A model generated the notes under the pieces. The model was given only the letters and a program-made list of their open reading frames with translations, did no database searches and was not told the DNA's origin. A program made the position numbers and the translations under genes. From Siphonodentalium dalli (taxonomy: Eukaryota > Mollusca > Scaphopoda > Gadilida > Siphonodentaliidae), in NCBI GenBank assembly GCA_032622095.1, contig CP136063.1:178167956-178231955 (forward strand): a stretch of 64,000 bases of DNA. Direction: 5' to 3'. This document shows, one piece after another, positions 48,640 to 60,800 of this stretch. Position 1 is the first letter of the stretch. The number at the start of each line of letters is the position of its first letter.

Positions 48640-50240
48640 AACAAGCGATTGTTGAACAATATATATGTAATATCTTTTGTTTAAATTACAACTGGAAATT
48701 TAGTTATTGTATGTTGATATTTTGACTTGAAATGCTGTTGATAAGTTGGCAAATACAGCGTTTGTGGTATTATGGGATTTTGTCAACTGATGAGATGTCT
48801 TCATAACCCAATGCAAGTTAAAATCTAACCATTAAAGTGTCGAATGTGCAAAGATATTCATAAACTGTAGAAAACTGTAGAAGAGCTAGAGCATCTCTTC
48901 CCAGAAATTATTTACGAAATCATGATCTTCTAATAAAAACTGCAATGAAATTGACATTGAATTATGTACTTTGAAATAATATGCCTCTACATGAATTTGA
49001 AATGAAAATCCATGTATGAAACAAAAATTGAGTGATTTTTATGTAAAAAAAAATATTGTGACTAAATTTTTGTGACCATATAACTGGACAAACATAAAAT
49101 ATATAGCAAAATAACTATTCAGAGAGAATTTTCAATTTCAGCAGTTATACACTGAAATATGTTTGAAATGTCACTGAACTATATAATCTTTGCAAAGCTA
49201 TCTGGGAAGAGATACTCTTGGGAGAATATGGACTGAAAAACATGTATAAACAACATAAACGTAATAAGTATATTAAACATAAACATCAAATTATCACAAG
49301 ATTAGTCATGTTAATTGACATCAGCTGTCAATGTGACCTATTCATAAATAACAGCACTCTGTTTTGTTGACATCAATAAATGTTACTCGAGCAACAATTT
49401 CACACCAACAATATTAATATAGTAGTGCCATACAAAGACAATTTCCCATTTCTCAGGCCATACAATTTTTTAAACAATGCACGCACGTGGTATATAATTT
49501 TATATTTTATTTCTGAGGCACATTCCAATGAAGTATTCGACCTGGGTCCATCTCTGGGTTTAATAAAAAAATTAATTAATTAATGACCGTGGCCATTATT
49601 ACCATACAGATGTCCATAAAAGTTAGTTGATAGTTTCCAAGTATTTAATTTGTCAAAAAGCACATATCATTGACATATTTTTTACTGAGTTTGCAGGTGC
49701 AATGCAATTTGAACGCGAATAAAAAGGTTGCATGTGCGGGGTTTCAAGACCATGTGCACAGGTGTGAGAAACTGGAATTTGACTTTTCGTGGCACAAGAG
49801 TCTTGGAACCAAGAAAATCGGTTCCCTAATGCTCTCCCATTTGACACTTCATATTTGTACCAACTTTGTAAGTACAGAAAAAACATTTTTGCAAAAACAA
49901 TCAAAATGCAAATCTTGGTCTATTTCTTTGACAAAAATTCCTATCCCAGGATTTCTAGGCTACTTTAGTGTCGATATCATCAACCAAAACATGGTGTGAC
50001 ATCGACAACTTTGAGGCTGTGGTCAACCTCATTACTCTATGACTCTAAACCATCAATTGACACTGTTGCAGTGAAAAACTCCAACAATTTATAGTATTTT
50101 TGAAGCAACCAAAATTTTTGATCATTTGAATTAGAAATTTAGGTACTAGTAAGTTTGTGCTAAATGTATAATGGTAAAAAGATAATGAAGAACAGAATCT
50201 ATAGATCGCACCCAAAGAACTTTACATCGACTATTCTGAA
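48640..50240. other. intergenic stretch, no supported gene
   Basis: The longest frame (49670-49999, +) and its antisense partner have low-complexity, unconserved translations and no clear splice context beyond a TTTGCAG. I do not call a gene. Confidence 0.4.
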
Positions 50241-50242
50241 AG

Positions 50243-50437
50243 TACAGTAATGCTCTAAATAATCGACTCCTTAACCTAAGCAGAATTATGGGTAATTTTT
50301 CAGGATTTAGACGGAAATATGGCTTGTTACCATTCATCGGAAAGCTCTCACAGATCCTTCCGATGAATGGCAACAAGCCATATTTCCGTCTAAATCCTGA
50401 AAAGTTTAGAGAGTCGATTATTTAGGGCATTACTGTA
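50243..50437. mobile_element. MITE family A
   Basis: TA-CAGTAATGCTCTAAATAAT ... TTATTTAGGGCATTACTG-TA. Part of the right arm is deleted (AAAAGTTTAGAGAGTCGATT). Confidence 0.9.
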
Positions 50438-50547
50438 TTTGCACACCACATATTTTTACATCAAACACCTATAAATGTTCAAATAGGTTCTCCCAGGAGA
50501 CAGGTTAAATAATTTGGTATCTATCACCTAATACAGGCAAAACTAGA

Positions 50548-51235
50548 GGTGAGACTGTCCAAATGGGACTAAGGATACTCCCTGCAGTGAAACTGGGCTA
50601 CATTAAGGGTAGCAATATATTAACATATTTGTTTTTTGGAAAAAAAACAAAAGGAATACAAGCTCAAACAAAATTGTGCATGTTGCGAACAATTTCTAAG
50701 TAAAAAAAGGGGGATAACTCCGAAAAAAAGAGCTTGTAATCGCAGGAGCACGTGTTCGCATATTGGTAAATATCAAAGTTTAACAAAAGTTAACCAGAAA
50801 ATGTAGGAATACAAGCTCGGACAAAATTAATTTTAAAAAAAGTCAGACGCACCTTATAATCGCAGGTGCACAGGTTCCCATGGTACTAAAAATCTTCAAA
50901 GTTTAAAAACATTTACTGAAAAATGTAGGAACACAAGCTCAGATAAAGTTGAGTCCATGGACGGACGGACAGGCTGATTCCTGTATACAGTAATGCCCTA
51001 AATAATCGACTCCTTAACCACAGCAGAATTATAGGTAATTTTTCAGGATTTAGTCAGAAATATGGCTTGTTCACATTCATTGGAAAGAGAGCTTTCCAAT
51101 GAATGGCAACAAGCCATATTTCCGACTAAATCCTGAAAAATTACCCATAATTCTGCTGTGGTTAAGGAGTCGATTATCGAGGGCATTACTGTATATACGC
51201 TCCCATAACTTCATTAGGGGGGTATAATAATTATC
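50548..51235 (+). repeat. dispersed repeat, family C2, split by a family A MITE
   Basis: Starts AACTAGAGGTGAGACTGTCC, has GGGGGATAACTCCGAAAAAA, and its 3' tail (GGACGGACGGACAGGCTGAT ... GGGGGGTATAATAA) is interrupted by the MITE at 50986-51193. The full relative lies at 55968-56577. Confidence 0.75.
50986..51193. mobile_element. MITE family A nested in a family C2 repeat
   Basis: TA-CAGTAATGCCCTAAATAAT ... TTATCGAGGGCATTACTG-TA. The host repeat resumes immediately after. Confidence 0.92.
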
Positions 51236-51667
51236 AATAGTAGGAGTCTTGATAGAATGCAGTAGTTTACAATAAAAGGATATTTTCCGTACATTGATGC
51301 CTATATGATAAACATCAAAGGATATACATTGTGATTTTCTTGTTAATATAAGAAAATGGATAGAGGCAGGCTGGTAAGATAGAAGTGAAGTACCATCATA
51401 TGGACAGAGAATGAAGAAATGCTTATTTCTCAGTAAACAGGTCAGACAAAACCCAGAACATAGTTATTAAAACAGATTTGTTAACTGACTTCCGTTGGCA
51501 GTGGAAGCACATTTTACATGTATGTGTGGCTAAACCTGACTATTATCAGAGTGAACACAGAAGGATCGATTAATGTCAGAAGATTATAATGTAAGTAACC
51601 ATATCTGTCAATAACGGCTATATTTTGGGTACTGTTTTACCTGGCTATGACATATAACAACCTAAAA

Positions 51668-51843
51668 TCAAGCTTTCTGGTTCTGTACTATAGAGAATTC
51701 TTCCTGATCTGAATCATCCCACGGCTCGACTTCATGATCACTCTCCTCCGTACTCAGAGCATCAAATCCTTTATGTGGATTCAGGAAATTACCCAGGTTA
51801 AACTTCTGGTGTTTAGATTTCCGTCCCACAGAGAAACATTTAC
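51668..51843 (-). CDS. PAM: PAM last coding exon (cytosolic tail)
   Basis: Read on the minus strand, acceptor ATATTATTCAG; GT completes Gly, then KCFSVGRKSKHQKFNLGNFL, NPHKGFDALSTEESDHEVEP, WDDSDQEEFSIVQNQKA and TGA (plus-strand TCA, 51668-51670). Vertebrate PAM has the same order: NLGNF, KGFD.(V/L)STEGSDQE, acidic run, EEYS. The serines in acidic context are likely casein-kinase-2-type sites involved in trafficking (family knowledge). EEFSIV could be a sorting motif (inference). Confidence 0.95.
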
Positions 51844-54800
51844 CTGAATAATATATGTATACGTAGAATTAGTTTAACAAATAGATAATCAAATGGGTTC
51901 TACATTAAAATGAATCAGATACCTTCTCAGATAGAAGTTTTTCTCCTAAAAGGTTGATTTGAAGACATTTTGTCAAATCTACTAGCCTTTGAAAGTATAT
52001 TTTCGAAAACTAGAATCAATACGTGTTAGCACTGAAATTGAAATATTTGTATCCTTCACTGTCTATATATCGTTGGTGGGCTTCTAAAAGATCGTACCTG
52101 CCATTTTGGCATGAAACTTTTTATTTTTATTATCGGAATCTACGGGTTCGATTACATACGTTCCTCAGATAATATCCCAATACTTCAAGTATAAATGCCA
52201 TTTTTCAATGTTGTTCAAGGAAATTGATGTTCTGAAATGTTGTATCTGGGTTCCCCATGACAAATTTTTGTTGAAGAAAAATGACTGGAGGGCATATCCT
52301 CCTTATCCTGGGTGACAGAGACTAACAATGCCACGGAAATCGTCAAAACTAAAATGTTCCAAGAATTATGTTAATAATTTACGAGAGGCGAGACATAATG
52401 GTAAGAAATGAGTGCACGTTAGAGCACGTTTCTTACTTAAATGTCTTGCCTAGAGTGAATTATTTCACATAATTCTTGGAACTAATTGATTACTCTATTT
52501 ATTACACTTCTGCATCAATTTGGTTCACCAATTATGATTAAAACACCCAGAATTAATGTATGAAAGTCCCAATGTGGAGAAAGATCAACCGTCGAAAATT
52601 CAATCTAGATCAGTAAGCGATGTAACGTCAATGATGTCACGAGAAAGGACATAATTCACTAGTGACATTACCATTTTTAATTAATGGCGTTTTCGATGGC
52701 AATCACGAATAGGAGTTTCATAAAAAATAACAATTTGTCAATAGTGACATTGATTCTAAACATAAATTGTTATTGGTTAAATGAAATAGGTTATGTCAAT
52801 TGTGAAGAACAAATTAAATGTAACAAAGCATGCATCGGAGTCATAACATAGAGCTGAATATAGGAATTAGTTGTAACAGTAAGTAATGATTCATGACAAT
52901 TAGCTGGAAATTGTAATTATTTATAACAATGAGCTAAAATTAGTAATTTATACAGTAATGCCCTACATGTAAATAAACGTAACATGAGCTGAAAATAGTA
53001 ACGAGTATTAAATAACATTATTTAAAAGATTCTTGGAAAAATTTCAATGGGTTACACACGTGGCTCTGTTCAAATTTTGAGAGATTTAGATGAAATGTTT
53101 TACAAATAACAAAATTTAATGGGTCATTCTCATACAAGCATCTCCCCAGCATGTGTCATCACAAACATAAACAAATATCTTCTTTCACATTGATCGGCAT
53201 GTCAGTTGAGGCCTAAGCAGAATAACAATCTGACATTCTGCAAATGACAGACACACTATTTCCAGAATTGATGAAATACACATTGTAAATGCTTGTTTTG
53301 CAACACTATGTGTGGCTTAACTCAGTGCAAAAAAGTGCATTTTTCATTTGATGTGTGTCTTATACTTCCTGTTCATTATAGTACACAGTCAACAGAGGTT
53401 CTGGAGGAGCACATATCAAACCTAAAAGGTTAGATCATTAAACTGTTACCATAGCAAACCTAATAGGCTAAATGCTTAACCATCTCTATACTAAATGAAT
53501 TCACCCACTCAATTATAAAAGAATACATTACAATGGTCTATGGTCCATCTGGAGGGGTTTTCAGGAAAAACAAGCAGATGGCAGACAGGAGTCATATTTG
53601 TTGGAGGAAACTGTTCAGATAATAAGTTTAACAAATGAATGTTGAACTTATTATCTGAACATTTCCTGAGGGAAAACTACTCATTAATGAATATTTAGTA
53701 CAGAATGTGTTAAATTAAGTCACAAGATGCTCATCAATATATATAAACCAATATATTTAACATATATTAACTCATATACACATGTATTTCATATATATTG
53801 TCTCAAGATCATTTCTGTAATATATCTTATAACTCTTTATGGCAGCTATTTGCCCACTACTTATTAAAGCAGAACCTTGGACAGTAAAGTTTTGTCCAAA
53901 TGTTCTTAGTAAGTTCATGGGCTCACTGAATAAAAATTCACATAGTGAATTATATTAGCTATATGTCTGTTGAACATCAGAGGAATGTGATAGGAAAATA
54001 ATCGTTACACTGTAGATTATTAGCCGCATATAGAAATCCTGACCTCAAAGTTCAACAAGGTACAGATTTTTGCAAGGAGTGCTCATTAAGAAATAAGACA
54101 TGTATTACACATCGGCATCGAGTAGGGAAAACAATACATTTGCAAAAACAAATATATGCTATGTTAAATATTTGAGTGGAACATAATTATACCATGGTCT
54201 ACAAATAGGTTAATACAAAACACCAGTAAAATCAGAGAGCCAGTAAGATGAATGCGCAAATTTTTGTCATATCAATACATTATACAAATGATAGTTCTTA
54301 TAATAAGTAAATTACCCCAGTTCAGGGGATTATAAGCAGAATTCTGATTCAAAATGTTGAACATGCATTCCACACAGCCATCTTGCTATCAAATACATGT
54401 AGCTAACATATTAAAAATACTGGAAGGTATAGAAATTGTGCAATATTTCATTCATGCATAATGTGGTATCAAACATTGCATATATAGAGGATCTACATCG
54501 AGTCCCCAGTCTATAGCAAAATTTACAAAACCGGTCCAGCCATAGGCTCAGTCCAGACCTAATTTACTGGACAACTTTTTGTAATTTCTTCTATAAACTG
54601 GGGACGAGCTGTAGATTCTATTTATTACATGATCCAAAACCTCTATAAAACATACTTAAATCAACAAATGAAACTAACATCGGCTTATATAAGGCCTGCG
54701 ATGACGGTTCACGTAACTATGCATTGTTTGCCCGTTTAAAGAAATAATCCCAGATAAATAAAGACTGTTTGGAATATTTAATGGCATCAATTTAATGAAA

Positions 54801-57800
54801 TAACTTTTCAGACTCTTCATTCATTAGAGTTTGTTGAAGAAAAAAACAAACGACAAACCCGCCAGAAGTCAAAGGTCACGTGCAACAATGATACATTTTG
54901 ATACACCTGGCACTATTTCCTGTTCATATTATAACATTATTATACAATGTTGTGTACAATACAACGCAGTGTCGAGTCCAATATGACTTTTCACCACAAC
55001 CTGGATGAGTACAAGAAAAAACACATACTGTATACAACATTGTATAATGACATTTTTATTATCTATTTGTATGTTTATCCATATTTTGGGAATTTTTTTT
55101 TTTTTTTTTTATTTGACGGCACAGTATTGCACGCGTATCACAATATCACCGATTCATTTGGCAGAGTTACTTCGTGACATCATGGAGTCCCGATAAAAAT
55201 GTCATATTCAACACTCGGGAGTCCAATGACTTTCGGGAGTCCAATATGACTTTTTCCCGGATTATCAAGTGACGGCTTTTGCCCAATCAGAAATAGTGTT
55301 AGTTAAGGGATGGATAATAAAACAATTTATAGAATGGGTTTATTGAATGGAATAAGGGAAGGATCATGTAATAAAGTATTGAGAAGCATAGCTTCATAGC
55401 TAAATATCTATGAGTTTATTATTTAGGAAATAAACATACTCTGTTAAGTGGGATATTCAGGGAATTTGAGCATGAAAAATGTTTTGAATGAGCCGGCTGG
55501 GCCTCTCTCTTTATAACAGTGAATCATCTCCTGTGAATACAGACAACATGCAATGCTACGTTGCCTCAAATATGTTATTATTGAGTAACAAAATATGCTG
55601 CAGGACTCAGCTGTCGCAGAAATGAGTGCATGAATGGATCGCAGATATATTCAGAATGGATCGCAGATATATTCATAATAAAATGGATCGCAGATATATT
55701 CATAATAAAATCAAATCTTATAAACATGATTTACCTCGTACTACAACTCACTGGAAAACAGAGGTTAATAACTATATGTAAATTGTTCATTCATCATTCA
55801 TGCAGAAATTACCAAGTTAATCTCAACTAGCTTCTTAACCCTTTCCGTACTAAATGGATTCTCCCATTCAGTTATAAAAGCATATATAGGAATGGTCTAT
55901 TATTCATTTAGAGGGGTGTTCAGGAAAAATGAGCATACAACAAACAGGTAGTTTAAGGGTAACTAGAGATGAGCTTGTCCCTAATGGGACTAAGTAATAC
56001 CCCCCGTATTCAAAATGTTATTCGAATGAAGTAGCCATTACCATATATTTGGCACTGAAATTATGTCAACAGGTAACCCTAAACCCCCTAACCCTAACCC
56101 TAACCATAATCCTAAATTTATTGACTGAATAAAAGCTCGAACAAAAATATGCATGTTGCGAAACAATTTCTAAGTCGAAAAAGGGGGATAACTCCACCAA
56201 AAAATGTCAGACAGACGCCATAAACGCAGGTGCACAGGTTCCCATGGTACTAAATATCTGTGCCAAGTTTTAAATGTAGGAATAAAAGCTCGGACAAAAT
56301 TATGCATGTTGCAAAAAAAATTCTAAGTCGAAAAAGGGGATAACTCCACAAACAAATGTCGGACAGACGTCATAATCGCAGGTGCACAGGTTCCCATGGT
56401 GGTTGATGTCTGTGCAAAGTTTCACGGAAAATGATCATAAAACGACTGAGAAAAACTCCGGACAAAATTGTGTCCACGGACCGACAGACGGACGGACGGC
56501 TCGACAAACAGTACGACAGACGGACGGGACAAGCTGATACCAGTATACCCCCCACAGCTCGTTGCGGGGGGTATAATTAGTAGCATGTGTGTGGTCATAA
56601 AGTGTGATCAAGCTATTATTAGGGATGTGGCTCACTCTACTAAATCGGAAATGTATAATTTAGTAACTTATATAACTCCAATTATAAATTTGCATAGTGG
56701 AAGTAGCATGTGAAAGAGACTGTCCCATACTATTCTTAGAGGTGACAGAGTACATGCAGATGGTGAGGTATATCAAAAGGAAAGTTAACCCTTTCATGAT
56801 GGGAGCTGTGCTGGTGCAGCATTAAAAATCCTGTACTAGTGCATTCTCTTATATATGCAAGTCTACCAAAGGGAGCCTCGCATATATAAGAGAATGCACT
56901 GACTTACAAGGTCAAGGTAAAAATTGTTAGGCCAATGCATTCTCTTATATATGAGAGGCTCCCTATGGGAGACTCGCCTATATAAGAGAATGCATTGGCA
57001 CAGGGTTTTCGAAAAATTTAAGGAAGCTCCACTCTGCTCCAGTCATAGAAGGGTTAAATGCAAATATCAAAAATCAAGACAAATGTTAGAGTAACTTCTT
57101 CTTTATCCTATATACTATCAAAATGGTTTGGGAATACTGGTAAGTGTTTTAATATGGGGTAACAAAGAAAGAGAATATCCTATAATATGATGAAAAGAAA
57201 ATTTTGAGCTTATTAAGACATTTGTAATTGTTCTGAGGGTTTAAATGTTTACAGTCATAAATAAATCATAAAACATGAAGGATGAGATATAACAATGCAA
57301 TAAAGACTAAGACGATATGGCCAATATATTCTCTGATATATAAGAGAATAAATTGGCTTGTTAATGTTTACCTCGACAGCCAGTGCATTCTCTTATAATA
57401 TACAAGGCTCCCTATGGGAGACTCGCACATATAAGAGAATGCACTGACACAAGATATTTAATGCTGCACCAGTGCAGCTCCCGTCATGAAAGGGTTAAGA
57501 CATTTGTAATAGTTCTGAGAGTGGAAAGTTTAGCCATAAATAAATCATACTAGTAAACTGAAAGGATGTGATATAATAGTCAAACTTTGTTTTTATAATC
57601 ATATTTTTGCAATACTAGAATTAGTGTTAAAAAATCTAGAATCACTTACAGATTACAATATTAATTGTAAAAATACTTCAAATCTCATTTAAACATAATC
57701 AATACAATAACACAGTCAGTCCGGTTAGTGGTGTTTTCACTTAATTTATGCCTGAAACGCTCTATACCCTGAGATCCATGGGGAATGTCTCAATATTCTT

Positions 57801-60800
57801 TAAAGTCACATTGCAAACAAAGATCTGCAGACCTATTGAGATGTAATTTTTAAGTGGACACAAACTTAACAAGAGGTTGCACCAGTGGTGCTGGCATACC
57901 CCCATGGCAGCAAATTCGAACCGACATAGTATGGTTGGGATATCTGCTCGGATGGAAAAAAAGCCCAACATTTTCATATAAATAAAGATAAATGACTCTA
58001 GAAAGGAAAACATGAACAAATATGAATGAATACTCAATTGATTGCCAATTTAGTAGTGAACTTTCGTACCAAATTTCATTGATATCCGTCAACAGTTGGT
58101 GGAGATATCCGCTCGGATGGACAAAAAAACCCCAACATTTCCAGATAACAAAAGATGAATAACTCTAGAACAGAAAATCCAGAAAAAACAATTGAACACT
58201 AGTAAAAATCCATACCAAATTTTATTCAGATCAGACCACCAGTGTTTGAGATATCTGCCCAGATGGACAAACGGAACAACAGAATGGAAAAGGTCAATCC
58301 AGTATACTCCCCGTTCTCTTCGAGAGTCGGGGTATATTATAATGTTTAACAGTCATTTCTTCAAACTAGTTAACAGTTGCCCTTTAAATAATCTGACAAA
58401 ATTATGAATACCATCTGAAACAAGAGGTGTGCACTCGAGTGCTAGCATACCCCCACCGTGGCAAATTCAACCCGCATTATCCGTAAACCCAACAAAAAAG
58501 ATTTTTAACTTTAAAGAAAAATTCGGACTAATAATATCGATATGGTGTCACAAGAAGCTTGTACCGAAAAAATTATTCAAATTGGTTCATATTTGTTAAA
58601 GTTATTAAGTCAGACAGAATTTTCTAAGTCAAAATAAGTCGAAAATGAAGTGTAATATTACGAAAAACAGTTTGAGCCAATCCCTAGCCGCATCATGTAG
58701 AGAGGTATTGTGAGAAGCATGTATACCAAAAATTATTGAAATCAGTTCATATTTGTTAAAGTTATTAAGTCGGACAGAATTTTCTAAGTCAAAATAAGTC
58801 GAAAATAAGGCGTAACTTGAAGAAAAAAAAGTTGGACCGAACCGTAATTAGCATCATGCGGAGAGACCGTCCTAAGGAGATTGAAATCGGTTCATAGTTG
58901 TTCGAGTTATGAGGTCGGACGGACGGACACACGGAGGGAGAAAGCGTGACGGACGGACGGACGGACGCAGTCAATCCAGTATACCCCCCATTTTCTTCGA
59001 AAGTGAGGGTATAATAAATATACTCAGTTCAAATGATTTTATAATATATATATTCACAAACAGTTAGCCTGAATACCCAAGTATAATGTATACAAATCTA
59101 AGTTTGTAAAATAATGCTAAATAGGCCTCTAGATTCAGCTCAGATTATACTTGAATAATTTATAAAGAAGTACAAGGAAGCTCTACAGAGAAACTGAAGC
59201 CAGAAAGTTACAACATTCAACCAAAAAGAATAAGAATATATTAAAAGTGAGAATGTAGTTGCCATGGTTACCGTACCTGAATGATACAGCCTGACTATGA
59301 CTGTGATAATGAGCAGAAGAACGACTGGAATGATAAGCAGTGCGCCGATGATGAGTGACGGCGTGTAATCGTCTTGCTCCGCACCATGTTCAGTGCTTGC
59401 TACAACTTCCATTGACTTCTTTATTGCTGTGTTAAATGTCTCATTAAGTAAGACAGGAGAATTCACACCTCCAGCTGGAATATAAAGGGCAGTTATAATT
59501 AATACCTTTCTTTACTAAATGAATTCTCCCATTGAGTTACAATGGATACATTGGAATGGTCTATTTTTCATTTGGAGAGGTGTTCAGGTAATAATAACAC
59601 ACAACAAACAGAAAAAAAACCAGATAATACAAGAGCAGAATGTTTCATATTCATTGGTGGGAAATGTTCAGATAATAAGTTCAACAAACGGCCAATGCTA
59701 CATTTTACAATGATATATACATAATAATTTTAACCCATTTTGGCTTTCAAACTGTCCCTGCATTTTAAACCCCTCTATACTAAATGGATTCTCCCACTCA
59801 ATTATCAAATTATACATTGGAATTGTCTATTATTCATTTAGAGGGGTGTTCAGGAAAAACTATCAGATGACAGACAAGCAAATATGTAACAAAAGTGCAG
59901 AAAGATTCATTTTCATCAGAGGGAAATGATCAGATAATAAGTACAACAAACGGCCTATTGTCATTTGTTGAACTTATTATCTGAACATTTCTTAAGGGAT
60001 AACTACTCGTCAATGAGTATTTAGTACAGTTATTAATTACATCCGCTTCATTTACTGACATTAGGTCAGAAGTGAACGTTGAGTTTAGAAATTTTGTCAC
60101 AACACGCGTCGTCATAACTATGAAGTTCTTAATATTAAATGATATTCCTAGCTTAAAATTCATTTTCAGGTTGATAGTTTTCACTGAGATTTAATTATAT
60201 GTAATAATCTCGACATTTTAATATAATTATACAGTTTAAAGGCATTGTGTTGAATCACAAACTGTTTACAAATCGCGTATAAATCATTGCAATTTATAAG
60301 TTTGTGAAATGGTACGATGCCTTCAAACTGGGCGATTATATTAGGAAATTGACATTATTTCTTAACTGTTTATTTAGATTATTAAAATTACATATCTTTG
60401 TTCTCAGGCATTATATATGGAAAATTTAATGAGGTAGGGAGGCTTTTTATATTTCCAAGAATTTCAGAAGAGTAAAGCCTGCATACGTATACAGGGGGAG
60501 GGGGTGTCTTGGATCAGAGTCTTCACATAATGTATATTAAGTTTAGAATATTTTTAAAATTCTGTATAAATTTGCAAATAAAAGTTTTTGATGAGGCCCA
60601 CTTTATATAAGGGAGGTGCCTGAGTAAACAAGTATTATTTTCAATGTCTTTGAACAATATTTTATTTGGACACCACAAAATGGACCAGTCAGTTAACCAG
60701 AGGGTAAATTAAGCGATCACTTTACCCTGAGAAATGGGAATGCTGGACGTTTCGACACCTGGACGTTTCGGCACTTGGGTTTGCAGTTCGGCACCTGGAC

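Noticed and set aside
49670-49999. 109-codon plus-strand frame and its antisense partner
   Set aside because: No recognisable domain, no conserved motif, no consistent donor or acceptor pair, and similar-length frames arise in both strands by chance in this sequence.
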